64,000 nt of DNA from Cryptomeria japonica (GCF_030272615.1 NC_081406.1:242413218-242477217); one strand, 5' to 3'. Shown: positions 1-10,986, counted from the stretch's first letter. Notes: generated by a model from the letters alone, not told the origin. Numbers and translations: made by a program.

Positions 1-829
1 AAGGCCTCTTCAACATTTGATGGTTTAGATTTTTTAAGGTCAATCATGAGTGCAACATAGCATGATTGACTTCTTGTTTTCTTATTCTCTTTGAAGATTT
101 CATCAGGTTCCACATTATTTTCTTCAATCATCTTTCTTGCCCATAGTGGTCTTTTCTTGTTAGGATTTTCAGTATTCTCAAAATTAGGTGATTGAAGTTC
201 ATGATTTTCTATGCTATTCTCCCTCTGATTTTGTGGTTAGATCATCTTTTTCACTTAGAGAGATTTTATGAGAAGCATCTTCTTCAAATTTGACATCTCT
301 ACTGATTTCAATAGATCTTCATCCTGGAATATAGACGTTGTATCCTTTAGTGGTTTCACTGTAGCCAACAAATATGTCTTTCTTCCTAGAGAGTTCTAGT
401 TTGGTTCTCTTTTCTTTAGGAACATGAACATGATTTTCTATGCTATTCTCCCTCTGATTTTGTGGTTAGATCATCTTTTGCACTTAGAGAGATTTTATGA
501 GAAGCATCTTCTTCAAATTTGACATCTCTACTGATTTCAATAGATCTTCATCCTAGAATATAGACGTTGTATCCTTTAGTGGTTTCACTGTAGCTAACAA
601 ATATGTCTTTCTTCCTAGAGAGTTCTAGTTTGGTTCTCTTTTCTTAGATGGCTTCAATATGGTTTATTTCCTATAAAGGTTTCTTCAGGTGTTATATTCT
701 CTAGGATTGAATGAGGGCAACTGTTTTGAATGTACACGGTTGTATTTGAGGCTTCAGCCCAAAATGAGATGTAGATTTTGATCATGCATCATGGCTTTAG
801 CGGCTTCGATGATGGTTCTATTTTTTTCT
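1..829 (-). pseudogene. Element F integrase C-terminus and integrase-RT linker (decayed)
   Basis: The minus strand continues from the integrase core (PQQNGVAE region near 830) into the copia integrase C-terminal part. Fragments such as RTKLELSRKKDI and a GYNVYI-like stretch match the usual 'conform to script ... seen' region of copia polyproteins. The far left reads ALIDLKKSKPSNVEEA, which normally lies just ahead of the RT core. Stops and frameshifts are frequent. A 229-bp tandem duplication (201-646) repeats part of this coding region, so the protein could not be read through even without the point mutations. Confidence 0.65.
201..646. repeat. Direct tandem duplication, unit 229 bp, two copies
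   Basis: Unit 1 starts at 201 and unit 2 at 430, each beginning ATGATTTTCTATGCTATTCT. The two copies differ at only a few bases over more than 200 bp (for example TTTTTC against TTTTGC, and CCTGGAATA against CCTAGAATA). The near identity says the duplication is much younger than the element that carries it. Confidence 0.93.
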
Positions 830-1789
830 TTATGCTACTCCATTCTGTTGAGGATTATAAGGTACAGTACACTCCCTCTTAATCCCAACAGAAATGCAAA
901 ATTCATTAAATTTTTTAGAGATATATTCACCCCCATTATCTGATCTTGGAGTCTTTATTTTCTTCCCAGTTTGATTTCCCACTAAGGCTTTAAATTCTTT
1001 GAATTTCAATAGTACTTCATTTGATTCTTTGAGTTTTATGAAATAGATCCAAGTTTTCCTAGAGTAATAATCAACAAATATCACGTAATATAAGAATCCC
1101 CCTAGTGATGGTAATGACATTGGACCACACAAATCAGTGTGGACAAGTTCTGGTATAACTTTTTATTTGTGTTCCCTCGAGGGAAAGGACCCTTTTGAGT
1201 TCTTCCCTAGAGAACATCCTTTACAAGTTCCAACATGATCAAATTTTAGATTGGGTAATCCTGTGGTAATATTTCCTATAGAAGGTAGGGCACTAAATAA
1301 AAGATGTCCTAATCTTCTATGCCAAATTTCACTAGAGTTTGATACTTCATGATTTAGTGCTTTCTTTTGAGTATTACATAATTTGTATAAACTACCATCT
1401 TTAGATCCTATAGGAATAGCATTTTAGAATTTTTAGGCCAGAGTAGAACTTTATCTTCATGGAAGGTGACACGATATCCTTAATCAGCTAGTCCTGAAAT
1501 AGAGACCAAATTCCTGTTGATACCTAGTACAAAAAGAATATCTTTCAATTGTAATGTAACTCATGTTCTTAATTGAATTGAACAGGTCCCAATTCCTTCC
1601 ACTGGATAGGTATAATTGTCTACTATTATAACTTCTTCAATTGAGTGGCCTTCAAAGGTTTCGAATTGATCTCTAAATCTGGTTATGTATCGTGATGCTC
1701 CACTATCGATTATCCACATATGTTTGTTTGAGTTTAGTTCGCTTGATAAGGCTAAGAAAAATAGAGGATTCTCTACTTCCTTGACTTCA
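830..1789 (-). pseudogene. Element F protease C-terminus, GAG-pre-integrase zinc site and integrase core
   Basis: The longest open piece (1132-830) reads CGPMSLPSLGG, then VDYYSRKTWIYF, SDNGGEY and PYNPQQNGVAE. This is the copia integrase core with the catalytic D, D and E in the expected order (HIDLCGP just upstream, SDNGGE, and the E after NGVA). Upstream on the minus strand (about 1400-1150) a decayed HHCC zinc-binding region can be followed across frames (RLGHLLF, CKGCSLGK). The integrase would insert the DNA copy into the host chromosome. Stops and frameshifts separate the pieces, so no functional enzyme is encoded. Confidence 0.85.
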
Positions 1790-2561
1790 ACTATGGTTGC
1801 TTGATCTTTCTTTCTTTTTGGGCAGAACCTGTGAGTGTATCCAAATTTATCACACTTGTAGCATTGAATCTTGGAGAAGTCTCTGCTTTTGTGATTATTT
1901 CATCTCTTATGTTTGAACTTCCTTTTCATCCCTTTGTTGCTTGTATTAGCATGTAGTGCTTGAATTTCTCCCTCTTTATTTGGACCCAATCCTCTTGTAA
2001 TTAGTTGAGATTCTCCTTGAGTGCAATCATTCTTGAGTTGATCAAATTTTGGTAGTGTTGAACGAGCACTAATGCCTTGAATAAAGGATTCCCTACTAGA
2101 TGGTAATCCCTTAAGTGCTATTAGAGATAGCTCCATGTCATCTACATTATTTGCAATAGTTGACAATTGGTCTTTCAACTCTGAAATCCACATGAAATAG
2201 GATGTGATTGTTTCTCCTTTGTTCATGTAGATATGCATTAATTGTTGTTTTAAAGTGAGCAATCTTCTTGCATTATTTATTTCATATGAGTTTTGAATGG
2301 TCTAGAACATATCATAAGTTGTAGTTAGTTTTGAGATGGTTGGAAGAATGTGATCTTTAACATCATCAATTATGATTTTTGTAGTCTTGTTGTTGTGTCT
2401 TTTCCAGGTTGTTTCTCTAATTCGTCTTCAAGCATCTTAGTATCTTCTTCTATGTATGCATCTAGTTCGAGTTCTTGAAGAATTGCTATTATTCAAATTC
2501 TCCATGAGACAAATTTGGATGCGCCTTCGAGTCTATCCTCCACTCTAACACTGTTCACCAT
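1790..2561 (-). pseudogene. Element F gag with zinc knuckle, and start of protease
   Basis: A minus-strand ATG at 2561 (MVNSVRVEDRLEGA) begins a copia gag about 90 bases downstream of the PBS. The piece 2262-1900 reads LKQQLMHIYMNKGETI and ISELKDQLSTI, typical of the UBN2-type copia gag. It is followed by a zinc knuckle near 1860 (CYKCDKFGYTHRFC, with Tyr in place of the usual His) and the aspartic protease motif WIIDSGAS near 1715. Stops separate the blocks. The knuckle would bind the genomic RNA and the protease would cut the polyprotein. The lost knuckle His and the stops indicate decay. Confidence 0.82.
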
Positions 2562-2647
2562 GATTGTTCTTCCTTTGATTCTAAATGCAAGTCTGAATTT
2601 TTTTAGAAAAGAGGTGTCACTATTTTTATTATTTCTCTACCAACCTG

Positions 2648-2659
2648 GCTCTGATACCA
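2648..2659 (-). other. Primer binding site of element F (initiator tRNA-Met type)
   Basis: The minus strand reads TGGTATCAGAGC directly after the LTR end CCTTAACA. This is the standard plant Ty1/copia PBS, complementary to the 3' end of the initiator methionine tRNA. It fixes the LTR boundary at 2660. Confidence 0.93.
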
Positions 2660-3129
2660 TGTTAAGGAATATAGATCAGAGATTGAGAAGACAATAGTCT
2701 GATAATATGTAGTAAGAATAGACTTTTGATAAGATCACTGCAATGAATATATTTACCACTGATGTATATATTCAACTCTGTTTATTAACCTTGTATGACA
2801 ACACTGACTGCTTGTTGGATCGTGAAATTGCCACCGTTATTGGTTTCGGTCACCAGCAAGTGTCGATGCCTTTGCATAAATAAAGGGATGAAGATTCATG
2901 TCCATGTAGGGGCATGAATTCTATGTGGCTCATGCCACGTAGAGTCATGACCCTATGGGAACATGACCCTTCATTCATTGTTCACCTTTTATTTGTTAAC
3001 ATAATTAATGGTGCTCAGGCTTACTAACTCCTTCGACTGTCATCGGATAGTGCAATGATGGTAGTCACTATCTATGTCTTTCGACTTCGATAGTTATCAG
3101 GATTATTCTGCTGTAGTAAATCTGTAACA
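2660..3129 (-). repeat. 5' LTR of element F, about 470 bp
   Basis: On the minus strand it starts TGTTACAG (3129) and ends CTTAACA (2660), giving TG...CA ends with a 5-bp inverted repeat TGTTA/TAACA. The PBS follows immediately. A TATA-like GAATATATAC lies at about 2755-2770 on the minus strand. The partner LTR is outside the window. Confidence 0.8.
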
Positions 3130-3217
3130 TGTCAATTAATATCTGAAATGATAAATGTGTATAGATATACATGTATATATATATATATACATACACACAC
3201 ACACACACACACATATA

Positions 3218-3252
<35 letters not shown>

Positions 3253-3464
3253 TGCTTGCTTCAATCCGAATGAGGCTACATCCTTAACAGGGGGTGAATC
3301 AGTGATTTTAAACAATTTCTAACTATGTGTGTGCAACCGGTAAAGTAAGCAAAGCACTAATCAACAATCACACACAAGAATGCATCACACAATTAATATA
3401 TGAAATGATAAATGTGTATAGATATATACACACACACATATATGTGTGTGTGTGTGTGTGTGTC

Positions 3465-3541
<77 letters not shown>

Positions 3542-3610
3542 ATATATATTTATATATATGTGTGTGTGTGTGTGTGTGTATATAGATATATATGTATATG
3601 TATGTATATA
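3130..3610. repeat. CA/TG and TA microsatellites in a duplicated block
   Basis: Two copies of one block are seen: AATTAATATCTGAAATGATAAATGTGTATAGATAT at 3134, then alternating TATA and CA/TG tracts, then TTGCTTCAATCCGAATGAGG. A variant of the same order begins at 3390. The longest TG run lies near 3478-3538. The open frames here on both strands encode only Val-Cys or Thr-His repeats and are artefacts of the dinucleotide repeat. Confidence 0.9.
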
Positions 3611-5428
3611 TGTCTTGCTTCAATCCGAATGAGGCTACATCCTTAACAGGGGGGTGAATCAGTGATTTTAAACAATTTCTAACTATGTGTGTGCAACCAG
3701 TAAAGTAAGAAAAGCAATAATCAACAATCACACACAAGAATGCATCACACAACACCAGATGTATGAGGAAAACCCAATGTGGGAAAAACCTCGGTGATAA
3801 ATATTGTTGGAGTCTACTGCTCCAATCCAGCCTCCCAGTAAAACAACAATATTACAAAGATTTAGGGCACCAACCCTAGCGTCGAGCACCAACTCAATGA
3901 AATACAATGAAATACAAACTTATTAAAATGAAAGCACTTTATTACAAATAGATTTTGTAACACCTCCAATGGATACACTCCACCAGTTATTTTGTCTCAG
4001 TGCTTCTTTTGCTACCAGTTCACTATTCACTCACTCTGACCCCTTACTGGTCAGCCTCTATCTTTCCTAATTTCCTCAAATTCTTACTCAGCACTTTATT
4101 CCTTTGTGATGCCTTCTCACCGGTTCAAACATTGTCAATTCACTTCATCGATAACTATGTGACCACTCACTAGTGACTCTATCTCTTATCGATTAAGCTC
4201 CTCTTATCAGTTAAATCATTTTACCAGTTCTCCCTTCAACACTTGGTCACTCTGATCTTCTACATTTTACACTTGGACTAATTCTTCTCTCACACTCACA
4301 CTCTATACTTCTGCATCTAGCATCATCAACTCATGTCTTTAATTTGTATATTTATGCTTGGGCTTTCCTACCAAAATGGAGATTCAAACTTCACGCCCTA
4401 GGGTATTCTCCACAAACCACAAGGCATATCAAATCAGATCGGATCTTGCCTCTAGGATTGATAGCCTTCAACAAATCTCCCATCATGGCCATTACTCATC
4501 CTTTCAGTATGTGGTTTCTATTTTTGGAAATCATGACCATTCTTTCTATCCATCACAATAAATATTTTAGCAGTTTCCTTCTCCAAGTCAACGGGATGAT
4601 CAAGTGTCTTGCTTTGATAAACTCACCAAGAGTCATCCTTCGATCTCCCTCAAGCCACAATCCTCTCCAACTCATCTCATGATTTTAAAGGTTTTCATTT
4701 AATGTCGACCAACTCTGCAACTACCTCGTTGAAGCACTCTTCACTGACTATTGTACTTTTTCCACCTAGAGTCCATGTGTGTCCTTTATCGACATCCACC
4801 TCAACTCACTATGTCGGTTTGGGATCAGCCATCAACCAAAAACACACTACCGGTATTCCATCTATACTACCAATCTTCTTACCCTACCGATTATACAACA
4901 ATCAGTTAACTTTTGAGCCATACTCTTCTCTGTTATGTCGACTGGATCACATTAGCCTAGTCACCAAACTTGCCAACTCACAACAGGTATCCAGGGTGAG
5001 TCATTGTGTCCATCTCTTCTACACTTTGTTGCATACCGGTATCCCTATTTACTACTTGACTCTTCTCTTACCTTCATACTGATAACATACATGATAACAT
5101 CATGTCATTATTCTTCAACTATCTATCATACACCAATCTCCATCTATATCTAGGTTGGTATACTTATTGTTCACTATACACCTCCTTGCAAATCCGTGGT
5201 CATTGTCCTTATGTTGACCCTTTGCTTGCTTACTAGTAGATAATGCTTCTACCTACATACCGATTGAATATATCGGTCTTACCTTTGTTGTCTCTTTACT
5301 TATGAATGCTTATTGGTGAACATCTATACTGATAACCTCTCCTTCTTGTATCTTGCATGCACCTTGTATACCGGTAGCCATCCATATCAGTGACATATTA
5401 TACATACCAGTTGACATCAATGACAACA
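3611..5428 (-). repeat. LTR of a copia family related to element C (element H)
   Basis: On the minus strand it begins TGTTGTCATTGATGTCAA at 5428, the same module found at the D LTR start and 44 bases inside the C LTR. It contains the family block GGGTTTTCC near 3770 and the block CTGATTCACCCCCCTGTTAAGG at about 3660-3640. Many ACCGGT-type motifs match the C LTR style. No PBS is visible beyond its 3' end, where the microsatellite begins, so it may be a solo or truncated LTR. It splits the RT of element G at about 5430. The inner boundary at 3611 is uncertain because the terminal block is duplicated. Confidence 0.65.
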
Positions 5429-5433
5429 CAATT

Positions 5434-5650
5434 CCAATAGGTTATAGTCATGGAAACCATCCATGAGTGATAGCATTTCATTTCCAGTAGTGAGGTCTAC
5501 AATTATGTCTATGTTGGGAAGTAGTAAGTCATTCTTGGGACAAGCCTTGTTCAAATCCATGAAATCTATACAGATTCTTATGCCCCCAACAGGTTTAGTC
5601 ACTATTACCAAGTTTTATATCCATTTTGCATAGTCTATGGGCCTTAAGAA
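5434..5650 (-). pseudogene. Element G reverse transcriptase, N-terminal fragment
   Basis: The minus strand from about 5611 reads MVIVTKPVGGIRICIDFMDL, then NKACPKNDLLLPNIDIIVDL and LSLMDGFHDYN. This is the start of a Ty3/gypsy RT (fingers and palm: RICIDF, NKACPKD, LMDGFSGYNQ in the family). The frame stops being RT at about 5433, exactly where the H LTR begins. The catalytic YxDD box is therefore absent from this fragment. Confidence 0.85.
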
Positions 5651-6581
5651 TCCCTCATCTAGCAACTTTTCTACTTCCATCTTTAGTAGCAAAGCAATAT
5701 GTGGATGCATCTTACAGAGTTTTTGTTTATATAGCTTTATCCTTGGCAATAGTGGTAAATGATGCAGTACTAGTTCTAGATCCAGTTCTAGCATGTTAGC
5801 ATATGACCATGTGAAGTTTATTGGTCTTTGTTTGAAGAACTAAACAAACTTTTCTTTTTCATCATGGTTCAAAGACTCGACTGAGTGCATTTTATGTATA
5901 ACTTCACCTTCTCCTATGTTGAGTTCTTCAGTTTTCTCTACTAGCAATGTTGATTGTTCCTGGATTATTAGAAGATCATCCAGTTTTCTTTTGGTTGTAT
6001 TTTCTATTTCATCCAAGTCTTTCGGAGTAGAGGAGGAGCTTGCTTCTCAAAAATATGTTGTCCTATCTAGGTCTATTACAAATCCAACTTTATGATCATC
6101 ATATGGAAATCCATCTTGTGCACCCAAGAACTCTGCTATTGCTTCAACATTTTTGAACCAATCAAGATGTGGTTGTCCCTCTTGGCCCCAGTCTATCAAA
6201 TACGGATATACAAGATAGAGGTCATTATCCTCATCGAAAGAAGGTGTTGTTGATATCATGCAATCTCGACTATCATAATAATATTTTAATGAATTTGGAT
6301 CTAGTTATTTATCTTTAATACTAACATCAATAGGTAGTTGATGGTCATAAGATTTTTCTATTGTATATGTGCTATAGCTATGAAGAGAGGAATTCATAAT
6401 CATGGGAATCAATTATTGTTTCCACATATGTGTAGATGCCTAATCCTTCTTCATACGGTTCATCAATTTCCTCAATAGGAGAAAGAGAAATTTTTGTAGT
6501 GTTTATGATGAGTGGAATATTCGCATAACTTGTTGACCCTACTTTTGTTATTGAGCCATTATTTATCCCTTTGATGAGAGA
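5651..6581 (-). pseudogene. Element G linker between G-patch and RT
   Basis: Decayed coding sequence on the minus strand. The clearest piece (6259-6047) reads FDEDNDLYLVYPYLIDWGQE, QPHLDWFKNVEAIAEFLGAQ, and lines up with the A element piece near 14990-15080 (LIDWKNTENPELDIFSND). The block is acidic, with a conserved LIDW core, and sits between the G-patch and the RT in both elements. I know of no assigned function for it. Stops and shifts are present. Confidence 0.6.
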
Positions 6582-7438
6582 TTATGTTCGTCTAATAGTT
6601 GTATCATTGGTTGGTATTATATTGGTTTCCATTGATGGACTTAGATAGGATGATAATGTGAACCAAGTATTAGATTCATTTTCCAGTGCTATACCTATTT
6701 TTGTTACCAAATTGGCATGTGATGATGGTGCACACACAATCATTGATAAGTTTATATGTGTAGAAGATTCTAGATTGGTGATTTCATTTGTAGATTGTTG
6801 TATTATTGGAGTTGGCATGTTTAGCACTATTGGGCTATCTATGTGATGTTTTGATCTCCTTACTATGTTGCTATATCCCAAACATTGATTCTTTGGGTTT
6901 TCAGATGGTAGTATGGGTTCCATGATCCCTTTAGCATGTGTCCCCAATCCTATTGCACTATTGTAACTATGTTTCTGCAACATCCTAAATCCATTTCCAT
7001 ATTTATCTAAAGGGAGTTTTATTACATGATAGTCTTCTTCATCTTTGTATAACCATTTGTTCACATCTTCATCTAAGGATTCTTTTGTAAGTCTCCCCAT
7101 CGAACAAATGAACAAGAGTCTAAATATTTGACTATTTCTTTCCCTTTGTCTTGTCTTGTTGGATTATATAGAGACCTCCCAAAAGACCTTAGGGAGTGAT
7201 ATAAATTGCCAACAACTGGTGTGTCTAAAATGGAATACTCGCCACATCCTACTTCTTTGATTTGCAAAGGAGGTGCAATAGATTTATGAGATGCAGATGT
7301 TTGTGTATTTGTGATTGTCAATGTTTCCAATTGTGATGTGATCGGAGTTGGTTGACTCATGGTAAATTTATTATCAACACTTTCCCTCAAATAATTGCAA
7401 TGTTGGAAAGAGCCTCGATCACCATGTATTATTATCTT
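6582..7438 (-). pseudogene. Element G protease C-terminus and G-patch domain
   Basis: Two overlapping minus-strand pieces (7438-7073 and 7115-6582). The first begins at the end of the protease (IIIHGDRGSFQHCNYLRES), and continues VGCGEYSILDTPVV. The second reads YKDEEDYHVIKLPLDKYGNG, RMLQKHSYNSAIGLGTHAKG, IMEPILPSENPKNQCLGYSN. The spacing of the glycines and the GLG...G...P...LGY pattern is that of a G-patch, an RNA-binding or helicase-activating module. A frameshift near 7100 joins the two pieces. The block ends abruptly at 7438, where the LTR of element A begins. Confidence 0.78.
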
Positions 7439-8170
7439 TGTATACACATAAAATTGGCTATGAGCAATTAAATAAATATTTATATTTATTTAATGATTTT
7501 TTTTATTAAATAATTAATTTGAAAAGATTAATTTATTTAATTCATTAGTATTAAATATTCTTCTATTAATTAAACTGATTTGAAACATTTAATTAAGTAA
7601 TTCATTATCGCCCTTTCTTCTAAGCCAAATAATTAAATATTTAATATTTAATTGTCATTCCTTGTCATATTTGTGCACTATTCACTATCATATAGTTCCA
7701 TTATTAAATAATTTTATAATTATTTAATTACCACTTTCTAACTCACCTCATCTCCACATCATCTCCACCTTTGCCAACTCATCCATCATGTGGCTAATTT
7801 AAATCAATAAAATCAAATAAAAATAAATCATTTATGAGTCACTTATCTTCAACTCCCATATTCATGAATAAAATATGTACATGCACATAATCTTTGAAAC
7901 CTCCCTATTTTTGCTCCAACACTCCTATATTCTTGGAGGAGGTTTTGTCCACCTAACCCTAGTCCATCTCCACTTGTCCCTCCATTCCTAAATATTCTCC
8001 AACCAATCCTAGATTCTCTCAGTCTTCCCCTCAGTCAAGGTGAGATGAGTGACATTTGTCTTCTCCTTCCCCCTTTCTCTCAACCTTTAGCCTTTTGCTT
8101 ATAGCCATCCAAAAACCAAGATTTAATCATGACTATTGTTCTCTATCAACTAAGCTTATGGACTCAAAAA

Positions 8171-8178
8171 TTTATAAA
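8171..8178 (+). promoter_or_regulatory. TATA box in the A LTR
   Basis: TATAAATA in the context AAATTTATAAATAGACG, about 410 bases before the LTR end. This is the expected place for the U3/R start. The transcript would begin about 30 bases downstream. Called from sequence only. Confidence 0.6.
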
Positions 8179-8452
8179 TAGACGTCTCCTAAGCCATTTT
8201 TGAAACTAATATCTAATCTTATAGTTAATTAGGATTCTTAATCTTTGCATCCGTGAGTTCATTTGTCTAAGCATTTTAGAGTTGTTGAGAAAATTAGCAT
8301 AAATCATTTTCATAGCATAGCTTTTCATATCACATCATTTATTAGTCCATTCCACAGTAGCCATCTTGGAAGCTACTAGTGTTTGTCTGAGAGAAAATCA
8401 TCTACAACCAAGAACAATGGGGCTAGGACACAATGAGACATAATCCATAAAG

Positions 8453-8549
8453 GTATAATCATTTTATTTGCTTTATTTCATGTTATTTCATTGGTTGAAG
8501 CTTAAGTTCCTATAGTTTTATATTTTGATGATGGACTAACAAGTTGCAG
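8453..8549 (+). other. Candidate intron in the R/U5 part of the A LTR
   Basis: Donor-like AAAG/GTATAA at 8452/8453, a branch-site-like GGACTAAC at 8533-8540, and acceptor-like TTGCAG at 8549, giving a 97-base AT-rich interval. Similar donor motifs occur in S (about 25551 or 25562) and L (63860/63861). Splicing is inferred, not shown. Confidence 0.4.
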
Positions 8550-8587
8550 GTTAACTTTTGAGGTGAAAACTTAAGTCGATACATTTT

Positions 8588-8604
8588 TGGCACCCACCGT
8601 GGGG
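8588..8604 (+). other. Primer binding site of element A
   Basis: TGGCACCCACCGTGGGG lies four bases after the LTR end. It resembles the TGGCGCCCACCGTGGGGC type seen in Tat-like plant gypsy elements. The tRNA it pairs with cannot be named safely without a tRNA set. Confidence 0.75.
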
Positions 8605-8691
8605 CCCAAGCCTCACACATCTTCTTCTAATATCCTATCTAATTCTTGAATTAACACATTTGTAAGCTCATTTCACGCATGTGTGAAATTG

Positions 8692-8955
8692 GGTATCGCT
8701 TTTACTGCATAGGTTAGCGCTTTTACTGCCTAGTTTACCATTTTTATTTCTCAGGTTAGCATTTTTATTGCATAGGTTAGTGATGTTATTGCTCAGGTTA
8801 TTGCTTATAATACGTAGGTTAGCGCTTATTCTTGTGAAATCACGCATTTATTACATAGGACGGTGCTTTTATAATGCAGGTTAACACTTTTATTTTGTAA
8901 GGTAGCACTTATGTTTTGCAGGATAGCGCATTTACTGTTTTAGCATTTTCATTCC
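8692..8955 (+). repeat. Degenerate tandem repeat in the A leader, unit about 24 bp
   Basis: About ten imperfect copies of GGTTAGCGCTTTTATTGCATA, for example GGTTAGCGCTTTTACTGCCTA, GGTTAGCATTTTTATTGCAT and GGTTAACACTTTTATTTTG. The same unit recurs at 10040-10300 and, on the opposite strand, at 32060-32290. Confidence 0.82.
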
Positions 8956-10039
8956 CATTATCTACAAAATTTGAAATTTAATAATCTGTCAGCTAACAAA
9001 TCTTTGTAGGTTTGACTATCCAAGACTCAATTTTTGCAAACTACTGACTTGTGAGCATGCAAGTTTTATCTTGAGCAATTTTGATGCATTTTCTAACTTA
9101 GTCTAACTAGGAGTTCTTTTGCAAAGTAAAAGATCATACATCTTTCATCTAGCTTAACTAAAGGGTTAATGAATAACATGCAAACTTGCATTATGTGTTT
9201 TCAGTAAGGTAGTTGCACATAGATGATCTAAAGGTTAAAAAGAATCATTGTTTACCGTGTTTGCTTAAAATTAGTAGGTGATTATTCTCTCACCCTAATA
9301 TGGTAATCAGAAAGCTAGACCTAATTTTATCTTATGTGTTACCTTTAGAAGGTCTGCCTTCCTGAGCTGTCTTGAGGGGGGCAGTCAGAGAGTAATGAAC
9401 CAAGTGGAAATGGGCTAATATCGAGTCCTTCTGATCCACTTTAAATAAATCATGTCTATGATGAAATTCATGGGCAACATATGCTGATTATTTCATACTG
9501 ACACTATGTTTCCCCATAAACCCTATAGAGTGCAACCTCTATAGGTTGGGAGCCTTCAGATATTTATAGATTGTAAGGTGATGCATGTATGGCCACATGA
9601 CTAGAAGCCCTTACTAAAAATCATCTTGTCTATTTGCCAAAATTCTTCTAATTTTTGGCACAAGAGGTCGGACCTCTAAAGAGGCTCACACACATGGTTC
9701 CTAGTAGAGATATGTAGTTTTCCATAGGAAGTTTTCATGGACACTGGTGCTTGGTTTCCTTGGAGAAGTGAGTATCTAGGGTGGAGCCAATGGGGTCAAG
9801 CACCTAAATATCTGCACTAAAAGTGTAACCTCGGGAGAAACCCAATATGAGATTCAACAATTATTGTCTCGACTTGCCATAGGACTTGTGCTTGTTTGTG
9901 CACTTTGATTTTTCAAACATTGTGTCTTTTATGTCTGCAAAATGTTCTCAAAATGGTCAAAATTTTGAAAAATTATCATCTTAAAATGAGTCAAAAATCT
10001 AATAACTTGCTGGCAAACTGAAAAATTTAATCAAAATTA
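8956..10039 (+). other. Non-coding leader of element A
   Basis: No credible coding sequence. It holds a conserved block at 9764-9792 (GAAGTGAGTATCTAGGGTGG then AGCCAATGG) that also appears, inverted, at about 40943-40972 in the leader of element G. GC-richer patches near 9370-9400 and 9530-9560 may be structured RNA. A packaging or dimerisation role would be usual for such a leader but is not shown. Confidence 0.6.
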
Positions 10040-10300
10040 GTGAGAATCACACTTTTACAGTGGAGAGCAGCACTTTTGCATGTTAAGACAATGCTTTTAC
10101 TCAATGCTACAACACATTTGAGTCATAGGATCACACATTTGTCAAATTGAACAACACTTTTGCAACAAAAACATCGCATTTGAAACCTAGGTTTGTGCTT
10201 TTACAGCTATAGAGCAATGCTTTTATTCAATAGTACAGTGCATTTGTTACACAGGACAACGCTTGTATTTGATAGGATGGCACATTTCTTCCAGCGCATC
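10040..10300 (+). repeat. Second leader repeat cluster of element A
   Basis: Degenerate units of roughly 22-26 bp built on CACTTTTGCAT and GTGCTTTTACAG, for example CAGCACTTTTGCATG, GACAATGCTTTTACTCAA and CAATGCTTTTATTCAA. Same motif family as 8692-8955. A 70-codon open frame here is only a by-product. Confidence 0.7.
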
Positions 10301-10671
10301 TGTAATAGTGACCCTTTTCCCATATCAGATAAAAATTTCAACATTAGTTTCAAATACCTTTTTTCGAGGAGATTCATTTTCAACTGGCATAAATTTTCAA
10401 ACTAGTCAAACAATCAGGTAAATAGATCATTTCCAAAGGTTTTCATAAGCATAAACATTCAACAAGATATGGTTCAACTATCTCAAGTGTAAAATCATCA
10501 TCATTATTAGTTTCTTATCAAGATACATCAAATCCTTTATCACGAAACTAGATCATATCAACCTTTGTTCATTATCTTGGATATATCATTCCTATTCAGA
10601 CCTAGGTTATATCAAAATCAAAATTGCACTCACTTTGGAATCAAACAACTTGAAAATCATTATAAGCTTAT

Positions 10672-10941
10672 ATGAATTTTTTATATCACCTTGAGAAAAG
10701 GAAACCTAGTTATAAGGCTATCTTGAAGAAGATATTCTTATACATCAACCACAAAATTTTGTTAAAGCATTGCACATTCCTACACCATTTTCGTAACTAT
10801 CTATGTGGTTACGGAATAGAGTTTGATGAAGAAACTTTGCAAGCACGTATTAATAAACAAAGAGACGCCTTATCTCAATGCACTAATAGGGGTGGTAAAA
10901 TCAACTTAGCTTATCTTCCTAAACTAGTGCTCACCTATTGA
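10672..10941 (+). CDS. Small ORF upstream of gag in element A, function unknown
   Basis: An 89-codon open frame (MNFLYHLEKRKPSYKAILKK at the start, GYGIEFDEETLQARINKQRD in the second half) ending 45 bases before the first gag-like ATG. The N-terminal half is basic and aromatic, and the C-terminal half is predicted helical by eye. Its place between leader and gag matches the extra ORF1 described upstream of gag in Ogre elements of the Tat clade. I see no sequence motif that proves homology. It could equally be the remains of a longer gag N-terminus. It has no internal stop, unlike most of the element. Confidence 0.4.
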   Translation: MNFLYHLEKRKPSYKAILKKIFLYINHKILLKHCTFLHHFRNYLCGYGIEFDEETLQARINKQRDALSQCTNRGGKINLAYLPKLVLTY

Positions 10942-10986
10942 GTTGCATCTAGAAAACAAAACTTATGAAGTTTTCAAATCAATCAT

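Larger units (their letters stand above)
1..3129 (-). mobile_element. Ty1/copia LTR retrotransposon F, 5' part, runs off the left edge
   Basis: Read on the minus strand, this runs LTR (3129-2660), initiator-Met-type PBS (2659-2648), gag, protease, integrase, and then the integrase-RT linker at the left edge. The order protease-integrase-RT is the Ty1/copia order. The frame is broken by stops and shifts, so it is a dead copy. The RT, RNase H and 3' LTR must lie outside the window. Its LTR abuts the microsatellite block at 3130, so its outer flank and target duplication cannot be judged here. Confidence 0.85.
7439..8583 (+). repeat. 5' LTR of element A, 1145 bp
   Basis: It starts TGTATACACATAAAATTGG and ends GTCGATACA, with TGTA/TACA inverted ends, and the PBS follows. 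The first 578 bp match the truncated 3' LTR at 32834-33408. The LTR is very AT-rich in its first 350 bases. Confidence 0.88.

Noticed and set aside
2648-2659. tRNA-Met gene fragment
   Set aside because: Only the 12 bases complementary to a tRNA 3' end are present and they sit at an LTR edge. It is a PBS, not a tRNA gene.
3327-3755. Open frames rich in Val-Cys or Thr-His on both strands
   Set aside because: They only translate the TG/CA microsatellite and have no other support.
4344-5082. Overlapping plus-strand open frames of 67-126 codons
   Set aside because: They lie within the H LTR on the wrong strand, overlap each other in different frames and show no domain.
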